Below, one piece after another: positions 51,753 through 59,776 of a DNA stretch of 64,000 bases (the first letter of the stretch is position 1; every line of letters begins with the position of its first letter). The translations under genes and the position numbers were made by a program. The notes under the pieces were generated by a model. It was not told the origin of the DNA, did not search any database, and saw only the letters and a list, made by a program, of their open reading frames with translations. Source of the DNA: Crocinitomicaceae bacterium (GTDB lineage: Bacteria; Bacteroidota; Bacteroidia; Flavobacteriales_D; Parvicellaceae); assembly GCA_002716065.1 (NCBI GenBank), contig PAZE01000006.1, forward strand, positions 53,499 through 117,498, in the 5' to 3' direction.

Positions 51753-52834
51753 TTAGAAATTGATTTAGGGTTTAAATTAAAACGTAAGGAGAAAATATTA
51801 CTATATAAAGCAACTGAGGCATCACCAATATCAGTAAGGGCATAGTCAATAGAAAGGCCTTTAATTTTAATTCCAAGTCCAATATTTGGTTGAACAGTAG
51901 TAATCTCTTTTCCGTTAAATTCAGTGGATTGCTGAATATTTCCAACTCCACTTCTTAGGAAAATAATGTTTTTAAATCCAAGCTCCATTCCAAAATGAGG
52001 ATCTATAGAAAAGGGACTTGCTGAAATGAGTACATTTCTCATCCCGTCAGATGTTACATCCGCATCTAGTTCAGTAATAAGGTTGAAATTCTCTCCAATA
52101 TCAAACGTTCTTGACGCACCTATAATGATTCTAGGAAGAGTAATTTCAAGACCATTTTCGGGAATTTCATTTCCAGTTAAGGTGAATGTTTCTAGCATTT
52201 CATCCGAAAGGTTGTAGCTCCAAGCATTAAAGGTGGTAGTGATATCTCTTGCTAATGCAGCAAATCGCCATTTTTTATATTGATATGAGGCGGAAAAATC
52301 CAATCCAAACCCCCATGCTTTTGCAAAATCCCCAACTTGCCTGTGAATAATTTTTGCAGACCCTCCAAGTGAAAGCCCACCTTTGAGTTTTTTCCCGTAG
52401 CTTAATAAAAAAGCCATGTCAGCAGCACTGAAATAAGAAATTCTATCGTAATTGATGTTTCCTTGTGCATCAATTAATTCTGTGGTATTGGGAATATTAT
52501 CTACTCCAAAACGAATAAAGGAAACTGCGAAGGCACTTGTTGAGTCAATTCTTTTGGCAATTGCTCCATAATCGTACTTAGCTATTCCAGCAAAATATTC
52601 TGCATGCATTAAGCCTACTTGAAGATCAGAAGCTAAATTTGTAAGCCCTGTTGGGTTCCAATATCCCGAATGAACATCATTTGTTGAAGCAATAATAGAG
52701 TTAGACATTCCTAATGCTCTAGCGCCAACACCAATATTTAAAAATTCATTACTGTATTTTGGTGTGCTAGATGAACTTTGTCCATAAAAGTTGGAAACAA
52801 ACAGAGTTAATAATATAAATATTGACAATCGCAT
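51749..52834 (-). CDS. porV2: PorV/PorQ-family outer membrane protein, PorV2 type
   Basis: A 361-residue outer-membrane beta-barrel of the FadL-like PorV family. Features are a signal peptide (IFILLTLFVSNFYGQ), the family block YSNEFLNIGVGARALGMSNS near residue 27, DVHSGYWNPTGL and HAEYFAGIAKYD, and a barrel ending YSNIFSLRFNL. PorV shuttles type IX cargo from the SprA translocon to the attachment complex with PorU. This copy pairs with the PorU2-like protease encoded 4 bp overlapping downstream, as in other Bacteroidota PorV2-PorU2 pairs. It is the first gene of a minus-strand string down to 43098. Confidence 0.87.
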   Translation of the reverse strand: MRLSIFILLTLFVSNFYGQSSSSTPKYSNEFLNIGVGARALGMSNSIIASTNDVHSGYWNPTGLTNLASDLQVGLMHAEYFAGIAKYDYGAIAKRIDSTSAFAVSFIRFGVDNIPNTTELIDAQGNINYDRISYFSAADMAFLLSYGKKLKGGLSLGGSAKIIHRQVGDFAKAWGFGLDFSASYQYKKWRFAALARDITTTFNAWSYNLSDEMLETFTLTGNEIPENGLEITLPRIIIGASRTFDIGENFNLITELDADVTSDGMRNVLISASPFSIDPHFGMELGFKNIIFLRSGVGNIQQSTEFNGKEITTVQPNIGLGIKIKGLSIDYALTDIGDASVALYSNIFSLRFNLNPKSISN

Positions 52835-53022
52835 AGCATAAAATTAAGGATATTGTTAGAAAAACATAAGGCGAGTATATATCTATAACCCTTATTTTAC
52901 GAGTAAATTGTTTATTTGTTTGCTTTTGTTTACTGAAAAATCACTTATATGTGTTTAATTATGCAATTTAAACTACCAAAGAGTTAATTAAAATGAGATG
53001 TAATTAGATTTCTTTGTTTGTT

Positions 53023-53030
53023 TATTTTTG
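53023..53030 (+). promoter_or_regulatory. Putative -7 box for pssA-purS
   Basis: TATTTTTG fits TAnnTTTG and lies 23 bp before the pssA ATG at 53053. The stretch 52835-53052 between divergent porV2 and pssA (218 bp) holds no other clear element. No box was recognised for porV2. Confidence 0.38.
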
Positions 53031-53052
53031 TGTTAAACAAGCGTCTTATATT

Positions 53053-53766
53053 ATGCTAAAGCAACTGCCAAATTTTTTTACATTAATTAATCTTTCTTTG
53101 GGGTTCTTTTCCATATTGCTTTCTTCAATGGGATTCTTAACTCAAGGAGCGATTTTAATTTTAGTAGCTTCAGTTTTTGATTTTTTGGATGGATTCTTAG
53201 CAAAAAAGTTAAATGCAAGTAGTGAATTAGGTAAGCAATTGGATTCTCTTGCAGATATGGTAACATTTGGAGTTTCACCTGCAATTCTAGTTTATTTTTT
53301 ATTAGCAAGTCTTCCTCAGATTATTTCACCGTATTCCAATTATATAGTTGTGTTAATACCTATATTTTCTGCTTTACGATTAGCAAAATTTAATATTGAT
53401 GAAAATCAAACCAATAATTTCATTGGTTTACCAACTCCTGCCAATGCCTTGTTTTTTGTTTCTATTGTACTTTTTTTAGAAAACTCTGAACCACTTCTAA
53501 GTAAAGAAGTTACTTATAAGGCGCTACTTTTTTTAATTCTTGTTTTTTCGTATTTACTTACTTCAAAAGTTTCGTTTTTTTCATTAAAATTCACTGACTT
53601 TAATTGGAAAACAAATCAGCTTAGATATGTTTTTTTAGGGCTTTCGTTAAATCTGCTTTTTTGGTCATTTTTTCTAAATATACAGGTGCTTACTTTATCA
53701 ATTATAATACTTTTGTACATCATTCTATCATTGTTAAACAACATAAAAATTAAAAATGAAATTTAA
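53053..53766 (+). CDS. pssA: CDP-diacylglycerol--serine O-phosphatidyltransferase
   Basis: PssA joins CDP-diacylglycerol and serine to make phosphatidylserine, the precursor of phosphatidylethanolamine. The 237-residue membrane enzyme has the CDP-alcohol phosphatidyltransferase motif spread over DFLDGFLAKKLNASSELGKQLDSLAD (the D-G-x2-A-R-like metal site with final GxxxDxxxD). About seven helices follow, and LPTPANALFF is typical of bacterial type II PssA. I chose ATG 53053 (MLKQLPNFFTLINLSLG). A TTG at 53014 would add 13 residues and precede the likely -7 box. The 3' end overlaps purS by 11 bp. Confidence 0.9.
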   Translation: MLKQLPNFFTLINLSLGFFSILLSSMGFLTQGAILILVASVFDFLDGFLAKKLNASSELGKQLDSLADMVTFGVSPAILVYFLLASLPQIISPYSNYIVVLIPIFSALRLAKFNIDENQTNNFIGLPTPANALFFVSIVLFLENSEPLLSKEVTYKALLFLILVFSYLLTSKVSFFSLKFTDFNWKTNQLRYVFLGLSLNLLFWSFFLNIQVLTLSIIILLYIILSLLNNIKIKNEI

Positions 53767-54007
53767 AGCGGATATTGATATTATGCCTTTAGAGGCTCTA
53801 CTAGATCCTCAAGGTAAAGCAGTTTCTAAAAGCATGGGAAATCTAGGGCTTGATGAAATTTCAAATGTTAGAATAGGAAAGCACATTACTTTACAAGTTG
53901 AAGCTGGATCTGAAGCTGAAGCTTCCCAAAAGGTATCTCAGGCTTGTGACAAGCTGTTGTGTAATAAAATTATGGAAAGTTATAAATTTGAATTGTCTGA
54001 AGTTTAG
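53756..54007 (+). CDS. purS: Phosphoribosylformylglycinamidine synthase subunit PurS
   Basis: An 83-residue protein with the PurS beta-alpha-beta fold: KFKADIDIMPLEALLDPQGKAV, a GNLGLDEISNVRIGKHITLQVE middle, and a C-terminal helix and strand. PurS bridges PurL and PurQ in the FGAM synthase step of purine synthesis in organisms with split enzymes. The DPQGKAV motif and LGxxxISNVRIGK pattern are distinctive. Neither purL nor purQ is in the window, which is unusual for purS, though scattered pur genes are common in Bacteroidota. It is coupled to pssA by overlap, and convergent with the GT9 gene 1 bp away. Confidence 0.88.
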   Translation: MKFKADIDIMPLEALLDPQGKAVSKSMGNLGLDEISNVRIGKHITLQVEAGSEAEASQKVSQACDKLLCNKIMESYKFELSEV

Positions 54008-54008
54008 A

Positions 54009-55028
54009 CTATCGCTGATTTAAAACATTTAGTGCTTTTTCTAGCACTTGTTCAACGGATATTAATTGCATTGATTTTTCAGCACACTTTTGTTGATCAG
54101 AATTGTTTATTTTACCGTAGATACTACATGGTCTGCATGGAAGTTCAGCCCTTGATTTTTCAATAATAAGCTGTTCGTTATTTAGTGGGCCAAATCCAAA
54201 ATAGTGATGAGTAGGACCCCAAATAGAGATAACTTTAGTGCCTACAAGAGAAGCAAGGTGCATATTGGCACTATCCATACTTATCATAAGATCTAACTCA
54301 GCTATAATTTCTAATTCTTTTTCAAGAGAATATTTTCCTGCAATCAAAGTGCAGTGGGTGAATTTATTAGAAAGCTCTTTTAATTGATTAACCTCATTTT
54401 CACCTCCGCCAAACAAAAGGATGGTGCAATGCGATAAACTTTCAATAAGTGAAGATATTTTAGTTAACCCCCACTCTTTGCTTTTATGGGCAGCAAAAGG
54501 AGCAATTCCAATGTGTTTCACCCCATTTTGTTTATCAATAAGCTTACTTTTCTTAGTTTTTAACCAGCTTTTTTTATTGAGATTCGCAGAAAATCCCAAT
54601 TTTTCAAACGAATTTAAATACCGCTCAGTACTATGAGGAAGCCTCTCAAAAGCTGATTTCTTTTTTAAAAGCTTATTTTTTTGTTTTCTTCCCTTATTAA
54701 AACAGATGGTTTTTAGGCCGTTAAATCGAAAAAGAAGTAAAAGAAATTTTGATCTTATCACATCGTGTAGGTCAACAACTCCATCAAACTTTGCAAGCGA
54801 TAAGCTATGTCTAAATAGCTTAATTAGACCAATTACTCCTTTATGTTCACCCTTTAAGTCTGCTGCAATAAAATGAAATCTTGGGTTTTTGTTAAAAAGC
54901 GGTTGATGAATTGATTTAGAAATAAACCAAATAGATAAATTGGGATTTGCTTCTAAAAGAGCATCTACAACAACAGCACTTAAGGTAACATCACCTAGAG
55001 CAGAAAACCGTATAACAAGTAGATTCAA
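54009..55028 (-). CDS. Glycosyltransferase family 9 (heptosyltransferase-like)
   Basis: A 339-residue GT-B fold protein of the ADP-heptose:LPS heptosyltransferase family. It begins NLLVIRFSALGDVTLSAVVV, has GVVDLHDVIRSKFLL, IGIAPFAAHKSKEWGLTKI (donor domain), ILLFGGGENEVNQL and the conserved LDLMISMDSANMHLASLVGTKVISIWGPTHHYFGF. PCRPC near the end is common in the family. The start is a TTG at 55028 that overlaps the DUF4254 stop as TTGA; no ATG is available. It probably adds a sugar to lipopolysaccharide core. Co-transcription with DUF4254 is recurrent in Bacteroidota. Confidence 0.9.
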   Translation of the reverse strand: MNLLVIRFSALGDVTLSAVVVDALLEANPNLSIWFISKSIHQPLFNKNPRFHFIAADLKGEHKGVIGLIKLFRHSLSLAKFDGVVDLHDVIRSKFLLLLFRFNGLKTICFNKGRKQKNKLLKKKSAFERLPHSTERYLNSFEKLGFSANLNKKSWLKTKKSKLIDKQNGVKHIGIAPFAAHKSKEWGLTKISSLIESLSHCTILLFGGGENEVNQLKELSNKFTHCTLIAGKYSLEKELEIIAELDLMISMDSANMHLASLVGTKVISIWGPTHHYFGFGPLNNEQLIIEKSRAELPCRPCSIYGKINNSDQQKCAEKSMQLISVEQVLEKALNVLNQR

Positions 55029-55633
55029 GAATTTTGTTTTTTATATAAAATCGGATTAAGTGAATCGTCATTGTACATTTTCATTTGACGATAAACTTTA
55101 ATTATTTTACTTCCATTTTTATAGTCATCAAGAAGTTGGTCGAAAGCTAAGGATAGATCATTTTGTTGTTCAAGTAATATTGAAAGTTTATGTTGGCATT
55201 TGTTTTTATGATTGGTGTCTATGTCTTTTCTTTCCACTTGCTCTTGCATGTGGTAAATTTTTAGACATAAAATAGATAATCGATCTATCACCCAGCCAGG
55301 ACTTTCTGTATTTAGTGTTGCTTTTTCTGAAGGATCAGAACTTGAAAAAAGTTCAATATAGTAGTCGTCAATTCTTTCTACTAAATCGGTTCTATCTTGA
55401 TTAGATTTATCTATTCTTCTTTTTAGAGCGATACCGTTTATAGGGTCAATATTAGGATCCCTAATAATATCCTCCAAATGCCACTGTACTGTGTCAATCC
55501 AATTTTTTTTGTACAATAAATCCTGAAATTCTCCAATAGGATAAGGGGATGTTAACGGGGTGTCAATATTATCGGTTTTGTGATAATCATTAATACAGTT
55601 GTTGAATACATCAATACAGTCTTTTGCCTTCAT
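55025..55633 (-). CDS. DUF4254 protein
   Basis: A 202-residue, mostly helical cytoplasmic protein of the DUF4254 family. Landmarks are DCIDVFNNCINDYHKTD, a QWHLEDIIRDPNIDP motif with INGIALKRRIDKSNQDRTDLVE, GWVIDRLSILCLKIYHM and a final helix KIIKVYRQMKMYND. The LEDIIRDPNID and IDRLSIL elements are the family signatures. The function is unknown. It is consistently found beside GT9 glycosyltransferases, and here its stop overlaps the GT9 start; a role in LPS core assembly is inferred from that only. It lies 2 bp after the thioesterase gene. Confidence 0.87.
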   Translation of the reverse strand: MKAKDCIDVFNNCINDYHKTDNIDTPLTSPYPIGEFQDLLYKKNWIDTVQWHLEDIIRDPNIDPINGIALKRRIDKSNQDRTDLVERIDDYYIELFSSSDPSEKATLNTESPGWVIDRLSILCLKIYHMQEQVERKDIDTNHKNKCQHKLSILLEQQNDLSLAFDQLLDDYKNGSKIIKVYRQMKMYNDDSLNPILYKKQNS

Positions 55634-55635
55634 AA

Positions 55636-56148
55636 TTATAATTTAGGAAATAATGCAGCTTTTAATTCTACAGCATCTTCAGGGCTCATTCGCCCCGCTA
55701 AAACTAAACTTAATTGTTTTCGTCTTAATGCTGAATCAAATCGTTCTTTCTCTTCCATGCTTTCGGGAATCAAAGCAGGAATATTTATTGGATTTCGGTT
55801 TTGATCAATTGCTACAAAAACAAAAATGGCTTCATTGCATTTTTCTCTGGTTCCATTGGAATTCTCAACATATACATCTACAAAAACTTCCATAGATGAG
55901 GAAAAAGCACGACTTACTTTTGCTTCTAAGGTTACAATTTCCCCAGAAGAAATAGGTCTATCAAATGAAACATTATTTATGGATGCGGTAACTACAACTC
56001 TACCACAATGTCTATGAGCAGAAATACTAGCTATTTCATCCATCCAAGCAAGAAGGCTTCCTCCAAAAAGGGTGTTTAATGTGTTGGTATCATGTGGAAG
56101 TACAACTTTTGTTTGTACAGATAGTGATTCAATGGCTTTCTTTTTCAT
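55636..56148 (-). CDS. Acyl-CoA thioesterase, hotdog fold
   Basis: A 170-residue protein of the YciA/BFIT-like acyl-CoA hydrolase group, which splits acyl-CoA to free acid and CoA. The hotdog signature is LNTLFGGSLLAWMDEIASISAHRH with the catalytic Asp in WMDE, followed by the strand region VVVTASINNVSFDRPISSG and VTLEAKVSRAFSSSMEVFVDV. The C-terminal ~40 residues form a helix-rich extension (RRKQLSLVLAGRM) found in Bacteroidota members. The substrate chain length is not inferable. It lies between the outer-membrane-like protein gene and DUF4254, all on one strand with gaps of 2-10 bp. Confidence 0.9.
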   Translation of the reverse strand: MKKKAIESLSVQTKVVLPHDTNTLNTLFGGSLLAWMDEIASISAHRHCGRVVVTASINNVSFDRPISSGEIVTLEAKVSRAFSSSMEVFVDVYVENSNGTREKCNEAIFVFVAIDQNRNPINIPALIPESMEEKERFDSALRRKQLSLVLAGRMSPEDAVELKAALFPKL

Positions 56149-56158
56149 AAATTACTTT

Positions 56159-56920
56159 TTATTCCATAAAATGCTGATCTTGTTTTGCCTTTTCTCCAGG
56201 ATTAACATAAACTGGAGGACAATTTGCCCTTGAAGGACTTTTAAGCCAGGCAAATCTACAAGAAAAGACAATGGGTCGATATCTACTGTTGTTAAATATT
56301 CCATAAGTAGACTTTCCTTTTTCCCATTGACGAAGATTAATAATAGGTGTTTCTAAAGTTGGAATTACAAATAATTTTTCCGTTAATTTAATTCCATAAC
56401 CTATTCTATAATGAATACAAAACAATAGTTTTTTAGTGTTAACAGGACTTGGTGTTCCGTTTTCCCAAAGCTGATAATCTATATTTACACCTATACTATT
56501 TTGTAAAAAATGACGATCTCCAAGTTGGTAGATGTTGTTTATGTTAAAATTTCCGGAAACGTAATTTTTTTTGAATTTAGATTTGAGATCAATAATTTCT
56601 TCACTTCCACTTAATCTTTTGTAGGCAATAGAGTAGTCCATGTAGTTAAAAAAAGCACCTCCTTCAGGAAAGATGTGGTAACGACCAATTTCAAGATAAA
56701 GCCCTATTCTTCCTCTAGCAACAGTGTCTTCTTTTCTTTGACCACCAAGCCAGCTAATTTTATTTGGCCACATGTAAGTTAACCCTGGAGACAATATCCA
56801 TCCATTCATGCTGTAATTGCCATTTAAATCCATTAATGGTCGGTTCTTTCTTTCGTAAAACTGACATTTGGCGGAGAAGCAAAATAGTACTATAAATAAA
56901 CTAGATGCTATTGTTCGCAT
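56159..56920 (-). CDS. Putative outer membrane beta-barrel protein
   Basis: A 253-residue protein with a signal peptide (TIASSLFIVLFCFSAKCQ), then a mature chain that alternates aromatic and polar residues (YSMNGWILSPGLTYMW, IGLYLEIGRYHIF, FNYMDYSIAYKR, YRIGYGIKLTEKLFVIPTLE), as in an eight- to ten-stranded barrel. The C-terminal ~30 residues (SPSRANCPPVYVNPGEKAKQ) leave the barrel and would lie in the periplasm. I do not recognise a named family with confidence. It overlaps the kmo stop by one base and precedes the thioesterase gene by 10 bp, so it shares the kynurenine operon without an evident link. Confidence 0.7.
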   Translation of the reverse strand: MRTIASSLFIVLFCFSAKCQFYERKNRPLMDLNGNYSMNGWILSPGLTYMWPNKISWLGGQRKEDTVARGRIGLYLEIGRYHIFPEGGAFFNYMDYSIAYKRLSGSEEIIDLKSKFKKNYVSGNFNINNIYQLGDRHFLQNSIGVNIDYQLWENGTPSPVNTKKLLFCIHYRIGYGIKLTEKLFVIPTLETPIINLRQWEKGKSTYGIFNNSRYRPIVFSCRFAWLKSPSRANCPPVYVNPGEKAKQDQHFME

Positions 56921-58260
56921 TAGAGAGAATTTAAAATTTTATTTTCAATAGCTTCAGAGTCCCAAATTTCTTCAATATTTGGAGTTTTCAAAACTTCCTT
57001 CATTATGTTATCTTGTTTTCTGCCAATAGCAATTGCCTCAGAATAAGGGATATGACTAAATGTTACCTGACTATACAACGGCATCCATTTGTCAGGGTGT
57101 TTTTCAAAAATGTGGGCTTCTATTTTTTTCTGTAATAAAAATTTAGGATCAGCAACATAATCTCTCATAACATGGTAATTGTGCAGAGAAAGATCTTGTA
57201 GAGCATCTCCATTGGGTTTATGTGTTTGTTGATATTCACTAAAAACTTCTTGCCAATTTTCATTATGTTTTTTCATTAACTCCCATAAGACTGTACAATC
57301 TTCAAATCCAGCATTCATTCCTTGGCCATAAAACGGTACAGTTGCGTGAGCAGAGTCACCCATTAATGCAGTTTTACCATGTGTCCATGGGTAACATCTT
57401 ACAATTGCAAGAGAAGAAAGGGGGTGCATGTGCCAGTTTTCAATTAGATTGGGCATTATTGCATGAAAATCGGGGAATACATTTTTGAAAAAATCATCTA
57501 CTAGTTTATCATCGGTTAATTTATTAAATGCATATTCATGATTATCGTACGGCATAAAAAGCGTGCATGTAAAAGAGCCATCTTCATTAGGAAGTGCAAT
57601 TAACATGAAACGACCTCTTGGCCAAATATGAAGTGCTGTTTTGTCTAGTTTGTATGAACCGTCTTCATTTGCAGGAAGAAGAAGTTCTTTATATCCATCT
57701 TCAATAAAATTCTGACTATAATTGAATCGGTTTAATTTTTGCATTGCGTTGTATCTCACAGCAGAGAAGGCTCCGTCAGCAGCAAATACTAAATCTGCTT
57801 GATCTTGTTTTTTTTCACCTGTTTGAGAATCTTCAAAATAAACAATACCATTTTCTAAATCTGCATCGTAGCATTTATGGTTGTAATGAATGGTAGCATT
57901 ACCTTTATTTTCAGCCATAGTCATCATAATGGAGTTAAGCAAGCCTCTAGAAACCGAATAAATCGCTTGGTCTTTTTTACCGTATGCTTGAGTAGTAAGG
58001 TTGCCTTCTAAATCGTGCATAATTCTATTGTACATGGGTAGCGCAATTTTCTTAACTTCTTCTGCAACCCCGGCTTCTTTTAATGCTTTCCATCCTCTGT
58101 AGGAGAGGGCTAGATTGATTGATTTTCCAGCAGAAATCTCAGCGTTTCTTATGTCAGATCTTCTTTCATAAATGGTTACTTTGTATCCAGCTTTTGACAT
58201 GTATATCGCCCATAGACTTCCAACAAGACCTGCGCCAACAATAATTACTTTCTTCTCCAT
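56920..58260 (-). CDS. kmo: Kynurenine 3-monooxygenase
   Basis: KMO hydroxylates L-kynurenine to 3-hydroxykynurenine using NADPH and O2. The 446-residue flavoprotein has the FAD-binding start VIIVGAGLVGSLWAIYMSKAGY followed by YERRSDIR, SINLALSYRGWKAL, VFAADGAFSAVR, and the second FAD motif LMGDSAHATVPFYGQGMNAGFEDC. FTCTLFMP and the C-terminal helices that gate substrate are also as in KMO. ATG start. The upstream 57-residue ORF runs 16 bp into it. With kynU it converts kynurenine to 3-hydroxyanthranilate, which in Bacteroidota can feed NAD synthesis. TDO and 3-HAO are not in the window. Confidence 0.95.
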   Translation of the reverse strand: MEKKVIIVGAGLVGSLWAIYMSKAGYKVTIYERRSDIRNAEISAGKSINLALSYRGWKALKEAGVAEEVKKIALPMYNRIMHDLEGNLTTQAYGKKDQAIYSVSRGLLNSIMMTMAENKGNATIHYNHKCYDADLENGIVYFEDSQTGEKKQDQADLVFAADGAFSAVRYNAMQKLNRFNYSQNFIEDGYKELLLPANEDGSYKLDKTALHIWPRGRFMLIALPNEDGSFTCTLFMPYDNHEYAFNKLTDDKLVDDFFKNVFPDFHAIMPNLIENWHMHPLSSLAIVRCYPWTHGKTALMGDSAHATVPFYGQGMNAGFEDCTVLWELMKKHNENWQEVFSEYQQTHKPNGDALQDLSLHNYHVMRDYVADPKFLLQKKIEAHIFEKHPDKWMPLYSQVTFSHIPYSEAIAIGRKQDNIMKEVLKTPNIEEIWDSEAIENKILNSL

Positions 58261-58418
58261 TTCTTTTTGTATTTTGTATCAAAATATGTGCTTCCTTTTG
58301 GCTGATTGTTTTTTCTTGAATATCTAGCCATAATTCTCCATAACACTAAACCAATTACTAAAATTAGTAACGACTCAAGGGCTAAGTCCATTATATTTTG
58401 TTCAGTTATATTACTCAT
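58245..58418 (-). CDS. 57-residue single-pass membrane protein between kynU and kmo
   Basis: A small frame fills the only gap between kynU and kmo. It starts at an ATG (58418-58416) overlapping the last codons of kynU by 8 bp and ends at TAA 58245 within kmo (16-bp overlap). The product starts MSNITEQNIMDLALES and has one membrane helix (about 13-30, ALESLLILVIGLVLWRIM). A basic cytoplasmic tail ends FDTKYKKKWRRK. The double overlap, sensible topology (positive-inside) and lack of any other reason for a 150-bp gap argue that it is translated. It could anchor KMO or KynU to the membrane. No family is recognised. Confidence 0.6.
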   Translation of the reverse strand: MSNITEQNIMDLALESLLILVIGLVLWRIMARYSRKNNQPKGSTYFDTKYKKKWRRK

Positions 58419-59691
58419 TTATGCAAGCTTCAATAATTTTACCAAAGTTATATGCGTCTTCAAAGCTGTTGTATAAAGGAACTGGCGCAATACGAATAAC
58501 ATTAGGCTCTCTCCAATCCGCAACAACTCCTTTGTTGGAAATTTTTTCAAACATTGCTTTCCCTTGACCATGAGCAACAATAGAAAGCTGACAACCTCTT
58601 TTATTAGGATCTTTGGGGGTTATAATTTCTAGTTTAATATGTGGATTTCTTTCGTTTATGTCGTTAATAATGAATTCCTGATAGCCTGTTAGTTGAATGC
58701 TTTTTTCTCTCAAAGCTTCCATGCCTACTTGGTCAAAAATTTCAAGTGAAGCTAAATGTGCTGCTTGTGATAATACTGGAGCATTACTCAATTGCCATGC
58801 TTCGGCACTTTCAATTGGGTTAAACTGATCAGGCATTAAAAAACGATCGTTTTTGTCGTGCCCCCACCAACCTGCAAATCGAATTAAATCTTTGTTTGTA
58901 ACGTGTTTTTCATGAATGAAATATCCGCTAGAGCCACCTGGTCCTGAGTTTAAATATTTATATCCACACCATGCGGCAAAATCTACATTCCATTCGTGTA
59001 GAGAAACTGGAATATTTCCTGCGCCATGTGCCAAATCAAAACCAACAGTAGCGCCAACAGAATGACCCGCTTTGGTAATTTCTTTCATAGGGAAAACTTG
59101 TCCAGTAAAATAATTAACTCCACCAATCATAATCATTGCTAGAGAATCTCCCAGCTCGTTAATTTTATTAAAAACGTCTTCTTCTCTAATTAGATATTCA
59201 CCTTCTCTGGGTCCAACTTCTACAATAGCTTCTTTAGGATCAAACCCATGAAATTTTGCTTGACTTTGAAGTGCATACTGATCGCTTGGAAAAGCTTTTT
59301 TTTCACAAAGTATTTTGTACCTTTTTTTTGAAGGTCTGTAGAAAGAAACCATTAACAGGTGAAGATTAGTTGTTAGGCTGTGTGTTACAACAACCTCATT
59401 ATTTTTTCCTCCTACAATTTTGGCGGCTTTTTCAGTTAAAAATTCGTGGTAGGGCATCCAAGGTCTTTCAGCATGAAAGTGACCTTCAACCCCCCATTTT
59501 GCCCAGTCGTTTAATTCTTGATCTATGAAGCTTTTTGTAGATTTTGGTTGTAATCCAAGAGAATTTCCAGTAAAATAGGTGACTTTTTCCTTATGAAAAC
59601 TGGGCATAAAAAACTTATCCTTGTAATGCTTTAAAGGATCTTTATTATCTATTTCTTTAGCAAATTCTAAAGTGTTTTTCCAATTCTTCAA
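58411..59691 (-). CDS. kynU: Kynureninase
   Basis: KynU cleaves 3-hydroxykynurenine (or kynurenine) to 3-hydroxyanthranilate (or anthranilate) and alanine with pyridoxal phosphate. The 426-residue fold-type I enzyme has YFTGNSLGLQPKST, EVVVTHSLTTNLHLL, GFDLAHGAGN (Asp for the PLP pyridine), and the Schiff-base Lys245 in AAWCGYKYLNSGPGG. GCQLSIVAHG and VVADWREPNVIRIAPVPLYN close the fold. The start is TTG 59691; the next in-frame ATG would delete 28 conserved residues. It leads the operon kynU-57aa-kmo-OMP-thioesterase-DUF4254-GT9, and is divergent from hemL. Confidence 0.95.
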   Translation of the reverse strand: MKNWKNTLEFAKEIDNKDPLKHYKDKFFMPSFHKEKVTYFTGNSLGLQPKSTKSFIDQELNDWAKWGVEGHFHAERPWMPYHEFLTEKAAKIVGGKNNEVVVTHSLTTNLHLLMVSFYRPSKKRYKILCEKKAFPSDQYALQSQAKFHGFDPKEAIVEVGPREGEYLIREEDVFNKINELGDSLAMIMIGGVNYFTGQVFPMKEITKAGHSVGATVGFDLAHGAGNIPVSLHEWNVDFAAWCGYKYLNSGPGGSSGYFIHEKHVTNKDLIRFAGWWGHDKNDRFLMPDQFNPIESAEAWQLSNAPVLSQAAHLASLEIFDQVGMEALREKSIQLTGYQEFIINDINERNPHIKLEIITPKDPNKRGCQLSIVAHGQGKAMFEKISNKGVVADWREPNVIRIAPVPLYNSFEDAYNFGKIIEACINE

Positions 59692-59733
59692 CGTATTAAC
59701 TTTTTATTCAAATTTGTTCTTACTTTGCACCTG

Positions 59734-59741
59734 CAAATATA
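59734..59741 (-). promoter_or_regulatory. Putative -7 box for kynU
   Basis: TATATTTG on the minus strand, an exact TAnnTTTG match 42 bp upstream of the kynU start. It faces a partial box TTACTTTG for hemL on the plus strand only 4-5 bp away, so the two promoters would overlap. Confidence 0.42.
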
Positions 59742-59776
59742 ACCTAATTAAGCATTGAACTATAAATTGTTTATCA

